Below, piece after piece: positions 41,462 to 51,599 of a DNA stretch of 64,000 nt. A program made the translations under genes and the position numbers. Every line of letters starts with the position of its first letter. Position 1 is the stretch's first letter. This DNA is from Sphingobacteriales bacterium (GTDB taxonomy: Bacteria > Bacteroidota > Bacteroidia > Chitinophagales > Chitinophagaceae), in assembly GCA_012270485.1 (NCBI GenBank), contig JAAXIF010000065.1, forward strand, positions 162,959-226,958, written 5' to 3'. The notes under the pieces are model-generated. The model had not been told where the DNA came from and ran no database searches. It worked only from the letters and a program-made list of their open reading frames with translations.

Positions 41462-41977
41462 TTATTTGATCCCCAGTTCTTTTAGGATGTCATCACTTTT
41501 ATCCAGCTTGGGGTCGGCAAATATAACGGTAATTCCTTCACTTTTATCCAGTACGAAATCATAAGAACGAGCCAATGCCATTTTCTGAACCGCAGAATAA
41601 ACCCTGTCCTGAACCGGCTTAATGAGGCGTTGACGTTCCTTAAACAGATCACCCTCATAGCCAAAACGTTTTTTCTGCAGGTCGCGAATCTCTTTTTCAC
41701 GCACAAACAGCTCATCTTCTCGTTTTTTTCTTAGGTCTTCCGTTAGCATGAACTGTTCAGCCTCATAGTTCTTATACATTTTGTCCAATACAGTCTGTTT
41801 ATCATCTATTTCTTTCTGCCATTGTTCTCCGATCTCTTGTAATTTTTTATCGGCGTTTTTGTACTCCGGTATCTTTTCGAGGATGTATTTGGTATCAATG
41901 ATCGCATAACGTTGCTGCGATTGTGCCATAAAACTGATACCGATCAATAGAAGGGTGATGAGTAAGGTTTTTTTCAT
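41462..41977 (-). CDS. OmpH/Skp family periplasmic chaperone (first copy)
   Basis: A 171-aa Skp-like protein: signal peptide ending MAQSQQ, then RYAIIDTKYILEKIPEYKNA, a long coiled-coil stretch (KLQEIGEQWQKEIDDKQTVL, EDLRKKREDELFVREKEI), and the C-terminal strand YDFVLDKSEGITVIFADPKL, all classical OmpH features. It lies 23 nt after bamA and 41 nt before the second copy. Two adjacent ompH genes after bamA are usual in Bacteroidota. Confidence 0.92.
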   Translation of the reverse strand: MKKTLLITLLLIGISFMAQSQQRYAIIDTKYILEKIPEYKNADKKLQEIGEQWQKEIDDKQTVLDKMYKNYEAEQFMLTEDLRKKREDELFVREKEIRDLQKKRFGYEGDLFKERQRLIKPVQDRVYSAVQKMALARSYDFVLDKSEGITVIFADPKLDKSDDILKELGIK

Positions 41978-42000
41978 AAACTATTTTTTTGTTCAGGTTT

Positions 42001-44742
42001 CTATTCCGGTTCGAAGCCGAGCATAAAGGTAAACCTTGCTGCATCTTTCAACGGACCATTTGGTGTGAACCTATCCAATCCTATGCCATAATCAAATCCA
42101 AGCAATCCGAACATGGGTAGGAAGAAGCGCATACCCAATCCAACAGACCTTCTGAGTTTAAATGGATTATAGTCTTTTATATTAAACCAACCATTGGCAG
42201 CCTCATAGAATGCAAGCCCATAAATGGTGCTGCTCGGATTCAGGCTCAATGGATAACGCAGCTCCATGGTGTATTTGTTAAATATTGTAAAATATTGTCT
42301 GGCTTGCTGTTGATCGGGGTTCACTTTGGGATTTGAGTTATCATACACAGGATAACCACGGTGTGCAATGATATCATAACCCAGTAATGCAAACTGGTTA
42401 CTCAAACCTGCATCACCCACCTGAAATCTTTCAAATGGCGATATTTGAAGGTTTTGGTTAAACCTTCCTAAGAAACCAAATTTCGCAGAAGCACGAAGTA
42501 CAAACTGTTTGTTTCTTTCTTCACCATGTGGTTTGCCCAATGGCACAAACCATTCTCCATTGAAACGCCACTTATGATATTCAACCCAACGATAGGGGTT
42601 AACTTTATTGGTGATATTCGGATTGATCAATGAATAAGGTGGTGTGATCGCCAGACTCAACATAAAGTTCGATCCTGAACGTGGGAATAAAGGTTGATCT
42701 ACTGATGAACGCTGTAAAGCCACCCGGAAATTAAAGTTGTGCACGTTACCATTATTGAATCCCGGCAAATTGATTGGATCAATAGCATAGTTGCTCAATT
42801 TGTAACGCGTAAAATTCAAACCTATCGACAAAGAGAAAAAGTCATCCGGCCATTTCAATTGTTTTGCTAAACTAATGGTTGCACCGGTTGTAGAAATAAA
42901 ACTTCTATCCGCAAAATTCGGATCAAAAAGACCGGTTCCCGGATTGAAAGTTTGTCCAAATCGGGTGTTATAGATACTGAAAGTCAGTGCGTTTCTTTTC
43001 TTTCCTCCCAGCCAAGGCTCAGTAAATGAAAAGTTATAAGATCGGAATGCTTTACCATTACTCTGTACACGTAAACTTAGTTTTTGTCCGTCACCCATTG
43101 GTAATGGATCCCAGGCAGACTTCTTCCAGATATTACGAATAGAGAAGTTATTGAATGATACCCCTAGTGTACCTGTTAAACCAATTACACCACCCCAACC
43201 GGCGCTCAATTCTAGCTGATCACTCGATTTTTCTTCTACACTATAATTGATATCTACCGTACCATCTTCAGGATTGGGAATTGGATTGATGCCAATTTTT
43301 TCCTGATTAAAATAATTCAGCTGTGCGATCTCACGTTGAGAACGAATCAGATCCGATCTACTGAATTTTTCTCCCGGAATGGTTCTTAATTCACGACGAA
43401 TAACGTGTTCTTTGGTTCTGTCATTACCACTGATGCGAATATTCTTGATAGTTGCCTGCGGACCTTCAATGATTCTGATCTCAAAATCGATGGTATCGTT
43501 GTACACCGCTGTTTCCACCGGATCTGTACGGAAGAAGAGATAACCATCATCCTGATACAATCCACTGATATCACCTCCGTCAGGTGAAGCAGATTTTCCT
43601 AATTTTTTGTTCAGTACATCCAGGTTATAAATATCGCCTTTACGAATACCGATGATTGCAGTAAGAACAGAATCGGAATATTTGGTATTCCCTCTCCAGG
43701 TAATATTTCCGAAATAATATTTCCGACCCTCATTCATTTTGATATCGATGTTGAGATGACCGGCTTTGTTGTAATAAACCGTGTCTTTCTCAATCACCGC
43801 ATCTCTATGTCCGAGTGAGTTATAATAATCCAATAAACTTTCTTTGTCTTCTTCAAATTTGATGACATTAAATTTAGCAGAAGACAATTTGAAACGTGCA
43901 TAAGGATCCAATACCTTTTTAGTCTTACTGAGTGTCAAGAACCCTTTTTCTTGCACGTATTGTTTAAAATCATAGCGTTTTACGGTAACAATCTGACCAC
44001 TATCAAAAGAAGGGTTGAGTGTAAGTCTCGATTTTTCCTTGGTACCTTTCAATTGTTTTTTCAACTTAGTAGCATCAACAGTATTACCGCCAAAGTTGAT
44101 GTTGTTGATACGAACCTTGGGACCTTTGTTCACCACAAAATCCAGGATCAATGTATTATCAAAAGTTGAATCAGGTCTTTCATCAATACGTACTTTGGCA
44201 TTCTGATATCCTTTCTCAGCATAAAATTTCTTAATGGCCTCAATTGCAGAAATCTTCATGTTTTCTGTAATCACACGATTACGCACCAGTCCGGTTTTAC
44301 CGGTAAGATCTTCGGATTCTCCTTTACGTACTCCTTTAAAAAAGAAGTTGGATAAACGTGGGCGTTCTGTAACAGCGATTTCTATTTCAATCTCTTTATC
44401 CACCAGTTTCGTGATATAGATTTCAACATCACTAAAATATTTTTGATCCCATAGTTTCATGATGGCTTTTGAGAACGCATCTCCACCCGGGATGGTTACT
44501 TCATCGCCAATATTCATATTGGAAATAGAGATGAGCAGGTTCTCATCAAAGAATTTATTACCAGTAACTTTAATGGCTGATATCTTATATTTTCTGGGAG
44601 TACGCTGGTTAAATATATTAATCAGATCCGCATCTACGGAAGTAATCACCGTATCCTGACCGGTAGTTTCCTGCGCATACGTTCCTACGCTAACCAGTGA
44701 TGATATTAAAGCCAACACTAAAAATTTGTACACTTTCTGCAT
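42001..44742 (-). CDS. bamA: Outer membrane protein assembly factor BamA
   Basis: A 913-aa Omp85 protein, larger than the Proteobacterial form (about 800). After a signal peptide (GTYAQE) come POTRA domains (to about residue 510; the first has YKISAIKVTGNKFFDENLLI, a late one ATIKNIRISGNDRTKEHVIR), then a 16-stranded barrel. The loop-6 signature appears as GYDIIAHRGYPVYDN (RGY), and the last strand is ARFTFMLGFEPE. It inserts outer-membrane barrels. It stands between uppS and the ompH chaperone genes. Confidence 0.95.
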   Translation of the reverse strand: MQKVYKFLVLALISSLVSVGTYAQETTGQDTVITSVDADLINIFNQRTPRKYKISAIKVTGNKFFDENLLISISNMNIGDEVTIPGGDAFSKAIMKLWDQKYFSDVEIYITKLVDKEIEIEIAVTERPRLSNFFFKGVRKGESEDLTGKTGLVRNRVITENMKISAIEAIKKFYAEKGYQNAKVRIDERPDSTFDNTLILDFVVNKGPKVRINNINFGGNTVDATKLKKQLKGTKEKSRLTLNPSFDSGQIVTVKRYDFKQYVQEKGFLTLSKTKKVLDPYARFKLSSAKFNVIKFEEDKESLLDYYNSLGHRDAVIEKDTVYYNKAGHLNIDIKMNEGRKYYFGNITWRGNTKYSDSVLTAIIGIRKGDIYNLDVLNKKLGKSASPDGGDISGLYQDDGYLFFRTDPVETAVYNDTIDFEIRIIEGPQATIKNIRISGNDRTKEHVIRRELRTIPGEKFSRSDLIRSQREIAQLNYFNQEKIGINPIPNPEDGTVDINYSVEEKSSDQLELSAGWGGVIGLTGTLGVSFNNFSIRNIWKKSAWDPLPMGDGQKLSLRVQSNGKAFRSYNFSFTEPWLGGKKRNALTFSIYNTRFGQTFNPGTGLFDPNFADRSFISTTGATISLAKQLKWPDDFFSLSIGLNFTRYKLSNYAIDPINLPGFNNGNVHNFNFRVALQRSSVDQPLFPRSGSNFMLSLAITPPYSLINPNITNKVNPYRWVEYHKWRFNGEWFVPLGKPHGEERNKQFVLRASAKFGFLGRFNQNLQISPFERFQVGDAGLSNQFALLGYDIIAHRGYPVYDNSNPKVNPDQQQARQYFTIFNKYTMELRYPLSLNPSSTIYGLAFYEAANGWFNIKDYNPFKLRRSVGLGMRFFLPMFGLLGFDYGIGLDRFTPNGPLKDAARFTFMLGFEPE

Positions 44743-44878
44743 CCGGATTCTGTTTGTTCTTCAACTGGCTGGACTTGAAACAGCAGTCTTTTCAATGGTT
44801 TTGGGTTATATAAACGGGGCAAATTAACGGGAATAATTAAAAGTCTTTGTTAAATCAACCACCATTCTGAGGGTATTA

Positions 44879-45643
44879 TTAGGCCAATTGTTTTTCTTCT
44901 TGAATTTGTTGACCGGTTTTACCGAAACGTCTTTCTCTGGATTGAAAATCAATAAGGGCTTCATATAAATGCTCTTTGCGGAAATCAGGCCAGCGGGTAT
45001 TGGTAAAATACAATTCCGCATAAGCCAACTGGTATAATAAAAAGTTACTGATACGATATTCTCCACTGGTACGGATCATCAATTCCGGATCAGGAAACTC
45101 ACTAGTAGCCAGGTATTGTTGAATGGTTTCCTGATTAATATTTTCAGGATCAATTTTTCCTGCTTTTACATCCATTCCGATTTGTTTAACGGCATTGGTC
45201 AACTCCCACCGACTGCTATAACTCAATGCCAGTATAAGATTCAAACCGGTATTGGCAGCTGTCATTTCCAGTGCTTCTTTCAGTTCATTTCTGGCAAAAT
45301 CAGGGAGCATGCTCATGTCACCGATCACATGCAAACGAATATTGTTCTTATTCAGTGTGGGCACTTCTTTTCGGATGGAATCCACCAATAAACCCATCAA
45401 CCCCTCTACTTCCTGTACAGGTCTATCCCAATTCTCAGTACTAAATGCATATAAAGTCAGATAACCAATCCCCAGTTCAGCACTACCCTCCACAATACTC
45501 CTAACACTCTCCACGCCATGGAAATGGCCATAAAGTCTGTCCTGCCCCTTTTCCTTGGCCCAACGACCATTGCCATCCATAATAACGGCAATATGTTTGG
45601 GTAGACGTTCTTTATTGATTTGTGTCATTAAGGTTTCCTGCAT
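44879..45643 (-). CDS. uppS: Isoprenyl transferase (undecaprenyl diphosphate synthase)
   Basis: A 254-aa cis-prenyltransferase that makes the C55 carrier for peptidoglycan and O-antigen. Visible are HIAVIMDGNGRWAKEKG (catalytic Asp and the diphosphate site), LTLYAFSTENWDRP, LSYSSRWELTNAV, and near the end MIRTSGEYRISNFLLYQLAY and PDFRKEHLYEAL. ATG 45643 and ATG 45628 are both possible; the second has AGGA at a suitable distance. bamA follows after 136 nt. Confidence 0.94.
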   Translation of the reverse strand: MQETLMTQINKERLPKHIAVIMDGNGRWAKEKGQDRLYGHFHGVESVRSIVEGSAELGIGYLTLYAFSTENWDRPVQEVEGLMGLLVDSIRKEVPTLNKNNIRLHVIGDMSMLPDFARNELKEALEMTAANTGLNLILALSYSSRWELTNAVKQIGMDVKAGKIDPENINQETIQQYLATSEFPDPELMIRTSGEYRISNFLLYQLAYAELYFTNTRWPDFRKEHLYEALIDFQSRERRFGKTGQQIQEEKQLA

Positions 45644-45734
45644 GTTCGTCCCTACGGTATTAAGGCTGCGAAATTAACAAAATCAATGGGTTGCAGGGAT
45701 TTAATTCCGATAAAAATCAGGAATAATCAAGGCG

Positions 45735-45760
45735 AAATTCAATGTCCAGACATTGAATTT
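45735..45760. repeat. Short perfect palindrome at the end of the DUF6089 gene
   Basis: AAATTCAATGTC (45735-45746) is the exact complement of 45749-45760, with a 2-nt centre. It overlaps the DUF6089 stop codon by two bases. No T run follows, so a terminator role is doubtful. Confidence 0.6.
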
Positions 45761-46607
45761 ATTTGGGGGTAGGGCACTTATAAGACTGTAAACTGAAGGA
45801 AATACCTACTTTGAAACTGGCAAAAGCATCTTTTTGCCTACTATTCCCCCTCTGGCGGCCTTTGATGCCGATAGAAGTACCTGTTTCATAGCTTCTGTCT
45901 TGTAATAGGAAAGCTGGAGAAGGAGACCCATCCGGTAAGGGAGGGAAAGCATCCGGAGCATATTCTCCGCTCACATCGTCCAAATAGTCGGTATTGGTGA
46001 AGCGATAGGTCAATTCACCAAATACATTCATTCGTTCATTCAACGCATATTTAAATCCAACAGTAAAGGGAATACTAATGGCAATGGGATTATAGGGTTG
46101 CAAATTGGGATACAAAGAGCTACCCTGACCCTCCGTTCCAAGAGGACGAAGCATGTATTTTTCTCCGTTCAGAAATGCATAAGGATCATGAGAAAAAACA
46201 CCCAAACCAATTCCTACATAGGGTGTATAATGGTATCCTTTAAAGCCGGGTTGAAAACGGAAAAAGTTAAAATCACCGGATACAGCAAGTTCCCATACAT
46301 TACTATTGAAACTCAGGTTGCGTCTACGTTGTGCAGCATTATCACTGTAAATATCTGAATAGCCCAGCATAGCGTATTCTGCTGATAGTCTGACCCCAAT
46401 ATAATTATTGATCTGCTTACGAAAGAAAAGACCCGCAGCAAATTTTGGTCGATTGATTTTGATATTTGGATTCAGATCACCGAAATAATGCGCTGCCCCA
46501 ATAGATACACCCACTTCCCCTTGATGAACAAAACTTTCCATCAATTGAGCATGTGTCTGTTGAAGACCCAAAACCAGTAACAGTGATACGATTGCTTTTT
46601 TGAACAT
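45759..46607 (-). CDS. DUF6089 family outer-membrane protein
   Basis: A 282-aa predicted outer-membrane barrel with signal peptide (GLQQTHAQ). Typical text: GEVGVSIGAAHYFGDLNP, RPKFAAGLFFRKQINNYIG, GYHYTPYVGIGLGVFSHDPY and AFASFKVGISFSLQSYKCP. DUF6089 proteins lie next to nadK and uppS-bamA in many Bacteroidota, as here. Function not known; the constant place beside the BAM and Skp genes points to the outer membrane. Confidence 0.85.
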   Translation of the reverse strand: MFKKAIVSLLLVLGLQQTHAQLMESFVHQGEVGVSIGAAHYFGDLNPNIKINRPKFAAGLFFRKQINNYIGVRLSAEYAMLGYSDIYSDNAAQRRRNLSFNSNVWELAVSGDFNFFRFQPGFKGYHYTPYVGIGLGVFSHDPYAFLNGEKYMLRPLGTEGQGSSLYPNLQPYNPIAISIPFTVGFKYALNERMNVFGELTYRFTNTDYLDDVSGEYAPDAFPPLPDGSPSPAFLLQDRSYETGTSIGIKGRQRGNSRQKDAFASFKVGISFSLQSYKCPTPK

Positions 46608-46799
46608 AGCGTTTGTGTCTTTACCCTTTGTAAAATAGCACCAAATTTTGTTACGATAAAAGTTAATTTAACGGTATTTGGTATAGAGCTATCACTACAA
46701 AACAGCAGTTCTGCTGAATCATCAGTATAGTAGATAGATGAAAATTTTTACAAAAATGATGCCTGCGTTTGCTTTTTAAGAGAAGATTTAGAGAAAGTG

Positions 46800-47678
46800 C
46801 TAGTTTCTTTTATCCAAACCCCAAGTGAGTTTGGTTCTCAGCGTAGATAAGAAGCTATTTTCATTCAAGCGAACAAGGTTTATGCAAAATTGCTCTTTAC
46901 GAACAGCCAGCTGAACAGATTTACCAACAATCTCTCTGCGTGCATCCAATGCACAAATGAACATGTCTGCCCTGCCTTCTACCTCAAAAGAAATGACGTT
47001 GTTATCAGGAACAATGATGGAACGTACATTCAAATTATGTGGCGCTACCGGTGTAATTACAAAGCTTGCTGATTCGGGAAAAAGGATCGGACCATTGCAA
47101 CTCATGTTATAACCGGTGGATCCGGTGGGTGTAGCTACGATCAATCCATCTGCCCAATAGGTATTTAGAAATTCACCATTCAGATAGGTATGGATCTTAA
47201 TCATCGGTGAAGTATCACGCTTGTGAATCGCAAATTCATTCAACGCAAATGGAGCATCCCCAAACAAAGGCTCATTGGAATCAAGATGCATCAATGTTCT
47301 TTTGTCTACCACAAAAGTGCGATTGATGAGTGCATCAACAGCACTGCTCAACTCATCGCGGCTAATGCTGGCGAGAAAACCTAATCGACCAAAGTTGATA
47401 CCCAGTATAGGAATTCCGTAATCACGCACCATGGTTACAGCATCCAACATGGTACCATCACCACCCAAACTGATCAAACAATCAATTTCTTCATTCAGGT
47501 CTTGTGAACCATTAAACGGAATCATTTTTTCTGAAAGATTTCCGGGTATCTGCATGGTCTCAATCAACGGACGATAGATATATACCTGTGTTTCATAACG
47601 GGCTAATTCGTCTAGCAGTATCAAAATGGGATTCCCCATTTCAGCATCAAGTCCCCGGCTATAAATGGCAATTTTCAT
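46800..47678 (-). CDS. nadK: NAD kinase
   Basis: A 292-aa kinase that forms NADP from NAD, from ATG 47678; the reading from 47732 would add 18 residues with no likeness to the family. It starts MKIAIYSRGLDAEMGNPIL, has the GGDGT motif (CLISLGGDGTMLDAV), GINFGRLGFLASIS, and the substrate loop TGSTGYNMSCNGPILFP. Length is as usual. It belongs to the minus-strand run with the TamA-like barrel upstream and DUF6089 downstream. Confidence 0.95.
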   Translation of the reverse strand: MKIAIYSRGLDAEMGNPILILLDELARYETQVYIYRPLIETMQIPGNLSEKMIPFNGSQDLNEEIDCLISLGGDGTMLDAVTMVRDYGIPILGINFGRLGFLASISRDELSSAVDALINRTFVVDKRTLMHLDSNEPLFGDAPFALNEFAIHKRDTSPMIKIHTYLNGEFLNTYWADGLIVATPTGSTGYNMSCNGPILFPESASFVITPVAPHNLNVRSIIVPDNNVISFEVEGRADMFICALDARREIVGKSVQLAVRKEQFCINLVRLNENSFLSTLRTKLTWGLDKRN

Positions 47679-47751
47679 TGTTTTGCTTTGAGTGTTTGGG
47701 TGATGGTAAGCTCCATCTACCCCGGTATACATCCAACCCTATCAATGGGTC

Positions 47752-49197
47752 TTAAAACTCTCTTCTGGTCTGTAAATATAAGCCATTGCGACCCAGTTGG
47801 TTAAAGCTGTATTCAATTTTAAATAGAAAATCATAGATCGATACAATATCCAAGCCCAGTCCCCAAGTCCGTAACAAGGTATTGTTCAAGGTATTAGAAG
47901 CAACGGGATTGATATGGTGTCCATAACCGAGGTCTGCATACGCTTTTAGAAAAAAGCGAATTGGTATTTTGTCATGTGTTTTACTGGGGAATGGATTGCG
48001 CAGAATAAAACCGAATACCTGTTTGTGCAAAGTAGTTTTGAATATTCCCCCAGCGATACCATCAATTACATTGTACTCCAACCCACGCATTTGATTCAAT
48101 CCATAACCTAATAATCGCTGATTGAAAAAAATATCATTTCTTGGGAGTTTTGCAATTCCAATACCTTCCAAATGCAGAAAAGCGTTCTTTGATAAAGGAT
48201 GCGCATAAATGGCTCGCACACTGGCTTGCCAGAGATTAGATTCTTTTGTTAGACCACGTTTATACAAATTCGCTTCCAGGTGAAATCCTTTAGAGGGATA
48301 AGGGATATAATCTACATTATAATACTTGTATTGATAATTGAAATCAATGTATCGGAATCTTGTCTTACCGCCAGGAAAATAATTCGGATTGAGTTGAAGA
48401 ATGGTGTCTGATAACTGCTCATCATTGTAAGAAACTTTGAAATAATGACGGTTACGAACATCCGGACGATAAGAATAAGTGAAGTCAAGTCTGGTAAACT
48501 TTCTCGCTACAGATTCTTGTCTGTTAAACAGTTGCTTATTATCTGCCGTGCCATAATTCAACTCTTTTTGAGTAGCGCGTATAAACCCGATATTAAATCC
48601 TTTGGTTAGTTTTTTATCTATAAAAGGAATATCATACCTGATGGTAAATTGTTGGGTATATCCATTGATCAACCAGATATTGAGATTATCATTTCTACCG
48701 GTTGTATTATTCTGTATGAATTTAATTCCATAATTCACACGGTCTAAACTTCGCTTTTGATCAACCCACCATTGGTTAAAGTTCCTGTCAACCAGCCTGA
48801 AATAAGGGGTCGGAAAAAAATACCAGCGCTCTTTCAAATCCACATTGATGATGAGTATATTTCCTTTTTTAGCAGCTACATATACATTCACATCTACAAA
48901 CAATAAAGTATTCATGATCTGTTGACGTGCCAGCTCCAATAGCTTATCTAACTCACTGTCCGCAATCCGTTCTCCTTTTTTGAAGGGTATTTCACGAAAA
49001 ATAATAAAGTCGCGGGTCTTTTTATTGCCATTGAGTTGAATGTCACCAACAACTTGATACACACTACGCATGGCAACTCTTTCCGATAAACTCAATGATG
49101 TTTTAGCAGTAGAATCCTGCTCGGTTTTTTCCTGCGCATACAGCATGCATGAAGATAGGAGAACAACCATAAAAGAAATAAATAACCTCATGCGCAT
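47752..49197 (-). CDS. POTRA-domain BamA/TamA-like outer-membrane protein
   Basis: A protein of 481 aa from ATG 49197, where AAAGGG sits 4 nt upstream; a reading from 49263 would add 22 residues before the signal peptide. The signal (FISFMVVLLSSCMLYAQ) is followed by a single POTRA (YQVVGDIQLNGNKKTRDFII, to about residue 120), the linker KERWYFFPTPYFRLVDRN and a barrel ending FLFKIEYSFNQLGRNGLYL. This small Omp85 form with one POTRA is frequent in Bacteroidota; its client is unknown. It precedes nadK. Confidence 0.85.
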   Translation of the reverse strand: MRMRLFISFMVVLLSSCMLYAQEKTEQDSTAKTSLSLSERVAMRSVYQVVGDIQLNGNKKTRDFIIFREIPFKKGERIADSELDKLLELARQQIMNTLLFVDVNVYVAAKKGNILIINVDLKERWYFFPTPYFRLVDRNFNQWWVDQKRSLDRVNYGIKFIQNNTTGRNDNLNIWLINGYTQQFTIRYDIPFIDKKLTKGFNIGFIRATQKELNYGTADNKQLFNRQESVARKFTRLDFTYSYRPDVRNRHYFKVSYNDEQLSDTILQLNPNYFPGGKTRFRYIDFNYQYKYYNVDYIPYPSKGFHLEANLYKRGLTKESNLWQASVRAIYAHPLSKNAFLHLEGIGIAKLPRNDIFFNQRLLGYGLNQMRGLEYNVIDGIAGGIFKTTLHKQVFGFILRNPFPSKTHDKIPIRFFLKAYADLGYGHHINPVASNTLNNTLLRTWGLGLDIVSIYDFLFKIEYSFNQLGRNGLYLQTRREF

Positions 49198-49435
49198 GAA
49201 ACCCTTTATAAAATAGTAAGCTTGTAAAAATAGGGAATATGCATTTCTAGCGGATCTTTTCATTCATTTTAATTGAAGTTCCCAGACACTCATACATTAT
49301 TCAAGATTTTGATTAATAGCTTTGATACAACCGCCTCTTCATACATGACAATGGCATAGAAACTCTTGTTAACGAAAAGAAACGCGGGTGATTTTTAGAA
49401 AATAGATCGGTGAAAAGAGGCCATCATACAATAAA

Positions 49436-50125
49436 CTACATGTTTAAATAAGCCAACAAGTGGTTATAATTCTCTTTCAACTCATTGGCATACTGTTCTT
49501 CACCGAAGTAGTAGCGAACAGAATAATCATAACGCTGGAAAGTAGCAACGATATCAGATACTTCCACTTTATTGATCTTAATGGTAACAATGATTTGTCC
49601 GGAATCATTTTCCGGATAGGTATTGAGTTGAGTGATATAAGCATCATTGGTTTCTACCAATCTGCTGATCTCACCAAAAGAGAAGTGTCGTTTATCGGTT
49701 TCCAATACAATGATACCCCCTCTTTCTTCTGTTCCTAAGAAACGAGACAAGTGTACCATCATAGAGCGAGAAGAAATGATACCGGCTAATTCGGTCTGTT
49801 CATTGATAACAGGTAATAGGGTCAATTCATTTTCTGCAATCAGCTTTAATGCAACAAGAAAATGCTCCTCTCCTTTAATAGATATCTTTTTAAGTGATTG
49901 TTCCAAGGAAGCGAGTAAGCCTTCTTCATCTGTATCGAGTAGTTCATCTTTTTCAATGATGCCGGCAAATTTTTCCTCACTGAGTACCGGGAGATGCAAT
50001 AAGTCGTAATCCTCCATCAATTGTAAGGCAAAAGAAACTTTGTCAAATAAATTGACCGCTGGAAATCCGGTATTGATGAGCTGCGATGCGAGCATGATTC
50101 TTTCTTCAATTGATATACGCGTCAA
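49436..50125 (-). CDS. CBS-domain protein
   Basis: A 229-aa protein with a CBS pair (residues about 10-135): MEDYDLLHLPVLSEEKFAGI and IAENELTLLPVINEQTELAG. The C-terminal 90 residues (RGGIIVLETDKRHFSFGEIS, then VTIKINKVEVSDIVATFQRY) look like an ACT-type or AcuB-type tail. CBS pairs bind adenosine nucleotides, so it may sense energy or redox state. It lies 3 nt after the hydrolase gene and in front of the TamA-like gene. Confidence 0.85.
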   Translation of the reverse strand: MTRISIEERIMLASQLINTGFPAVNLFDKVSFALQLMEDYDLLHLPVLSEEKFAGIIEKDELLDTDEEGLLASLEQSLKKISIKGEEHFLVALKLIAENELTLLPVINEQTELAGIISSRSMMVHLSRFLGTEERGGIIVLETDKRHFSFGEISRLVETNDAYITQLNTYPENDSGQIIVTIKINKVEVSDIVATFQRYDYSVRYYFGEEQYANELKENYNHLLAYLNM

Positions 50126-50128
50126 CCT

Positions 50129-50905
50129 TTAGGAAGGTTGTGAAACAACACTTAATTTTTGCAAGAACCCATCGAGAATACGATTGAATTCATCGGGTAC
50201 TTCCATCATCGGCGCATGACCACATTTGTCTACAAAATGCAATTCACTGTTTGGAATCAATCGGTTGAATTCCTTTCCTACAAAAGGCGGAGTAATGGTA
50301 TCATTATTTCCCCAGATCAATAATGTAGGTTGTTGGATCTGATTCAATTCTTCGCCCAAGTTATTGCGAATCGCACTTTTCGCCAGTGCAATAATTTTAA
50401 TGACTTTCAATCTATTATTTGTGATCTCAAATACTTCATCTACCAGTTCTTTGGTAGCGGTATTGGGATCATAAAAAGTAAGCTGTGTTTTCTTTTTGAT
50501 ATACTCATAGTCTCCACGCTTTGGATAACTATCACCCATTCCATTTTCAAATAAACCACTACTACCTGTAAGGATCAGCGATTTAATTCTTTCCGGATGT
50601 TTTAAGATGTGCACCAAAGCAACATGTCCGCCTAAAGAGTTCCCAAGAAGATGAATATTTTCATATCCCTTCATCTCAATGAACTTATGTACGTGTTTTT
50701 CCAATCCACCAACAGAGGTATGAAAAATATCCAAGTCAAAAAGAGGCAGCATGGGCACTACCACTTTGTATTTAGGTTTGAAATACTCAATGAGGTCTTT
50801 GAAATTGCTGAGTGCACCAAATAATCCATGGAGCAGTAACAAAGGTTCACCTTCCCCTTCTTCAATGTATTTGAACTTGTCTTGATGTTTAATCTCGTAA
50901 TTCAT
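50129..50905 (-). CDS. Alpha/beta hydrolase
   Basis: A 258-aa alpha/beta-hydrolase. Oxyanion-hole segment PLLLLHGLFGALSNF, nucleophile elbow LLGNSLGGHVALVHI with Ser, Asp in LLIWGNNDTITPP, His in DKCGHAPMMEVPDEF; so the catalytic triad is complete. No signal peptide. The nearest described types are meta-cleavage hydrolases and lipase-like esterases, but the substrate cannot be told. The CBS gene begins 3 nt later, which points to a shared transcript. Confidence 0.88.
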   Translation of the reverse strand: MNYEIKHQDKFKYIEEGEGEPLLLLHGLFGALSNFKDLIEYFKPKYKVVVPMLPLFDLDIFHTSVGGLEKHVHKFIEMKGYENIHLLGNSLGGHVALVHILKHPERIKSLILTGSSGLFENGMGDSYPKRGDYEYIKKKTQLTFYDPNTATKELVDEVFEITNNRLKVIKIIALAKSAIRNNLGEELNQIQQPTLLIWGNNDTITPPFVGKEFNRLIPNSELHFVDKCGHAPMMEVPDEFNRILDGFLQKLSVVSQPS

Positions 50906-51045
50906 GGGGTTAATTTCTTATGCAAGCATGATATCCGTTACAAATAAAAGAAAAACCATTAACAATATAAGAAACGTTTGAAACTAGCTGCAGATTGTGC
51001 CGAATCTTAACTAAGATACTGATTTATAAGCAAAAATGTATGCTC

Positions 51046-51594
51046 TTACTGTGTTACCTGACCGGCAGAAGTTGTGCCGGTCTCAAAGAAATCGGTAAGA
51101 GAAGAAAACATATCCCGAAATAATGGGATGACTTCTCCAATGCCATCGATCACTTTGGGACCCCAAGGTTGTATGAAACCATAGGTTTGCGAAGCCTCGA
51201 GTGTGGTTTTATCAAATAAATGCAATTGTTCTGCATAAAAAAGCACCACACTTAATACCAGTGTATAAATGACCGCATACAAAACAATTCCTGCGATTTT
51301 GTTTAGCCAACCTAAAAACACCATTTCTACCATTTTCTGAAGTGCAGTAGCACCCAATCTCACCAATATGACCACTGCAATCATGACAATCGCAAAAGAA
51401 ATAAAAGGCAACCATGACTGAGAAATACTTGTCTGCTGCCCCAACTTTTCCGCCACATAAGCAGATAATTTCATCGCTGCTGCCAAGCCCACTACAATGG
51501 CCACAAAAGAAAATACCGCCACAATCAGTCCATTGCGGTAGCCCTTGATGAGAGCGAGGATCATACAGAGAAGGAAAATGATATCGATGAGCAT
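51046..51594 (-). CDS. cvpA: CvpA family membrane protein
   Basis: A 182-aa protein from ATG 51594, four transmembrane helices (about residues 3-20, 28-46, 62-85, 98-120) and a soluble tail. The CvpA start MLIDIIFLLCMILALIKGYR and NGLIVAVFSFVAIVVGLAAA are clear. An apparent start at 51627 would only translate part of the heptad repeat. In E. coli CvpA is needed for colicin V production and envelope integrity. Gene order: gldC, yqeY, cvpA on the minus strand. Confidence 0.9.
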   Translation of the reverse strand: MLIDIIFLLCMILALIKGYRNGLIVAVFSFVAIVVGLAAAMKLSAYVAEKLGQQTSISQSWLPFISFAIVMIAVVILVRLGATALQKMVEMVFLGWLNKIAGIVLYAVIYTLVLSVVLFYAEQLHLFDKTTLEASQTYGFIQPWGPKVIDGIGEVIPLFRDMFSSLTDFFETGTTSAGQVTQ

Positions 51595-51599
51595 GAGAT

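Noticed and set aside
46608..46799. RNA gene or repeat between nadK and DUF6089 genes
   Set aside because: AT-rich with no convincing structure, promoter box or reading frame.
49264..49435. RNA gene or small gene in the 238-nt gap between the CBS and TamA-like genes
   Set aside because: I see no tRNA-like arms, no strong hairpin, no heptad array and no frame with family-like sequence; the region is probably only promoter.
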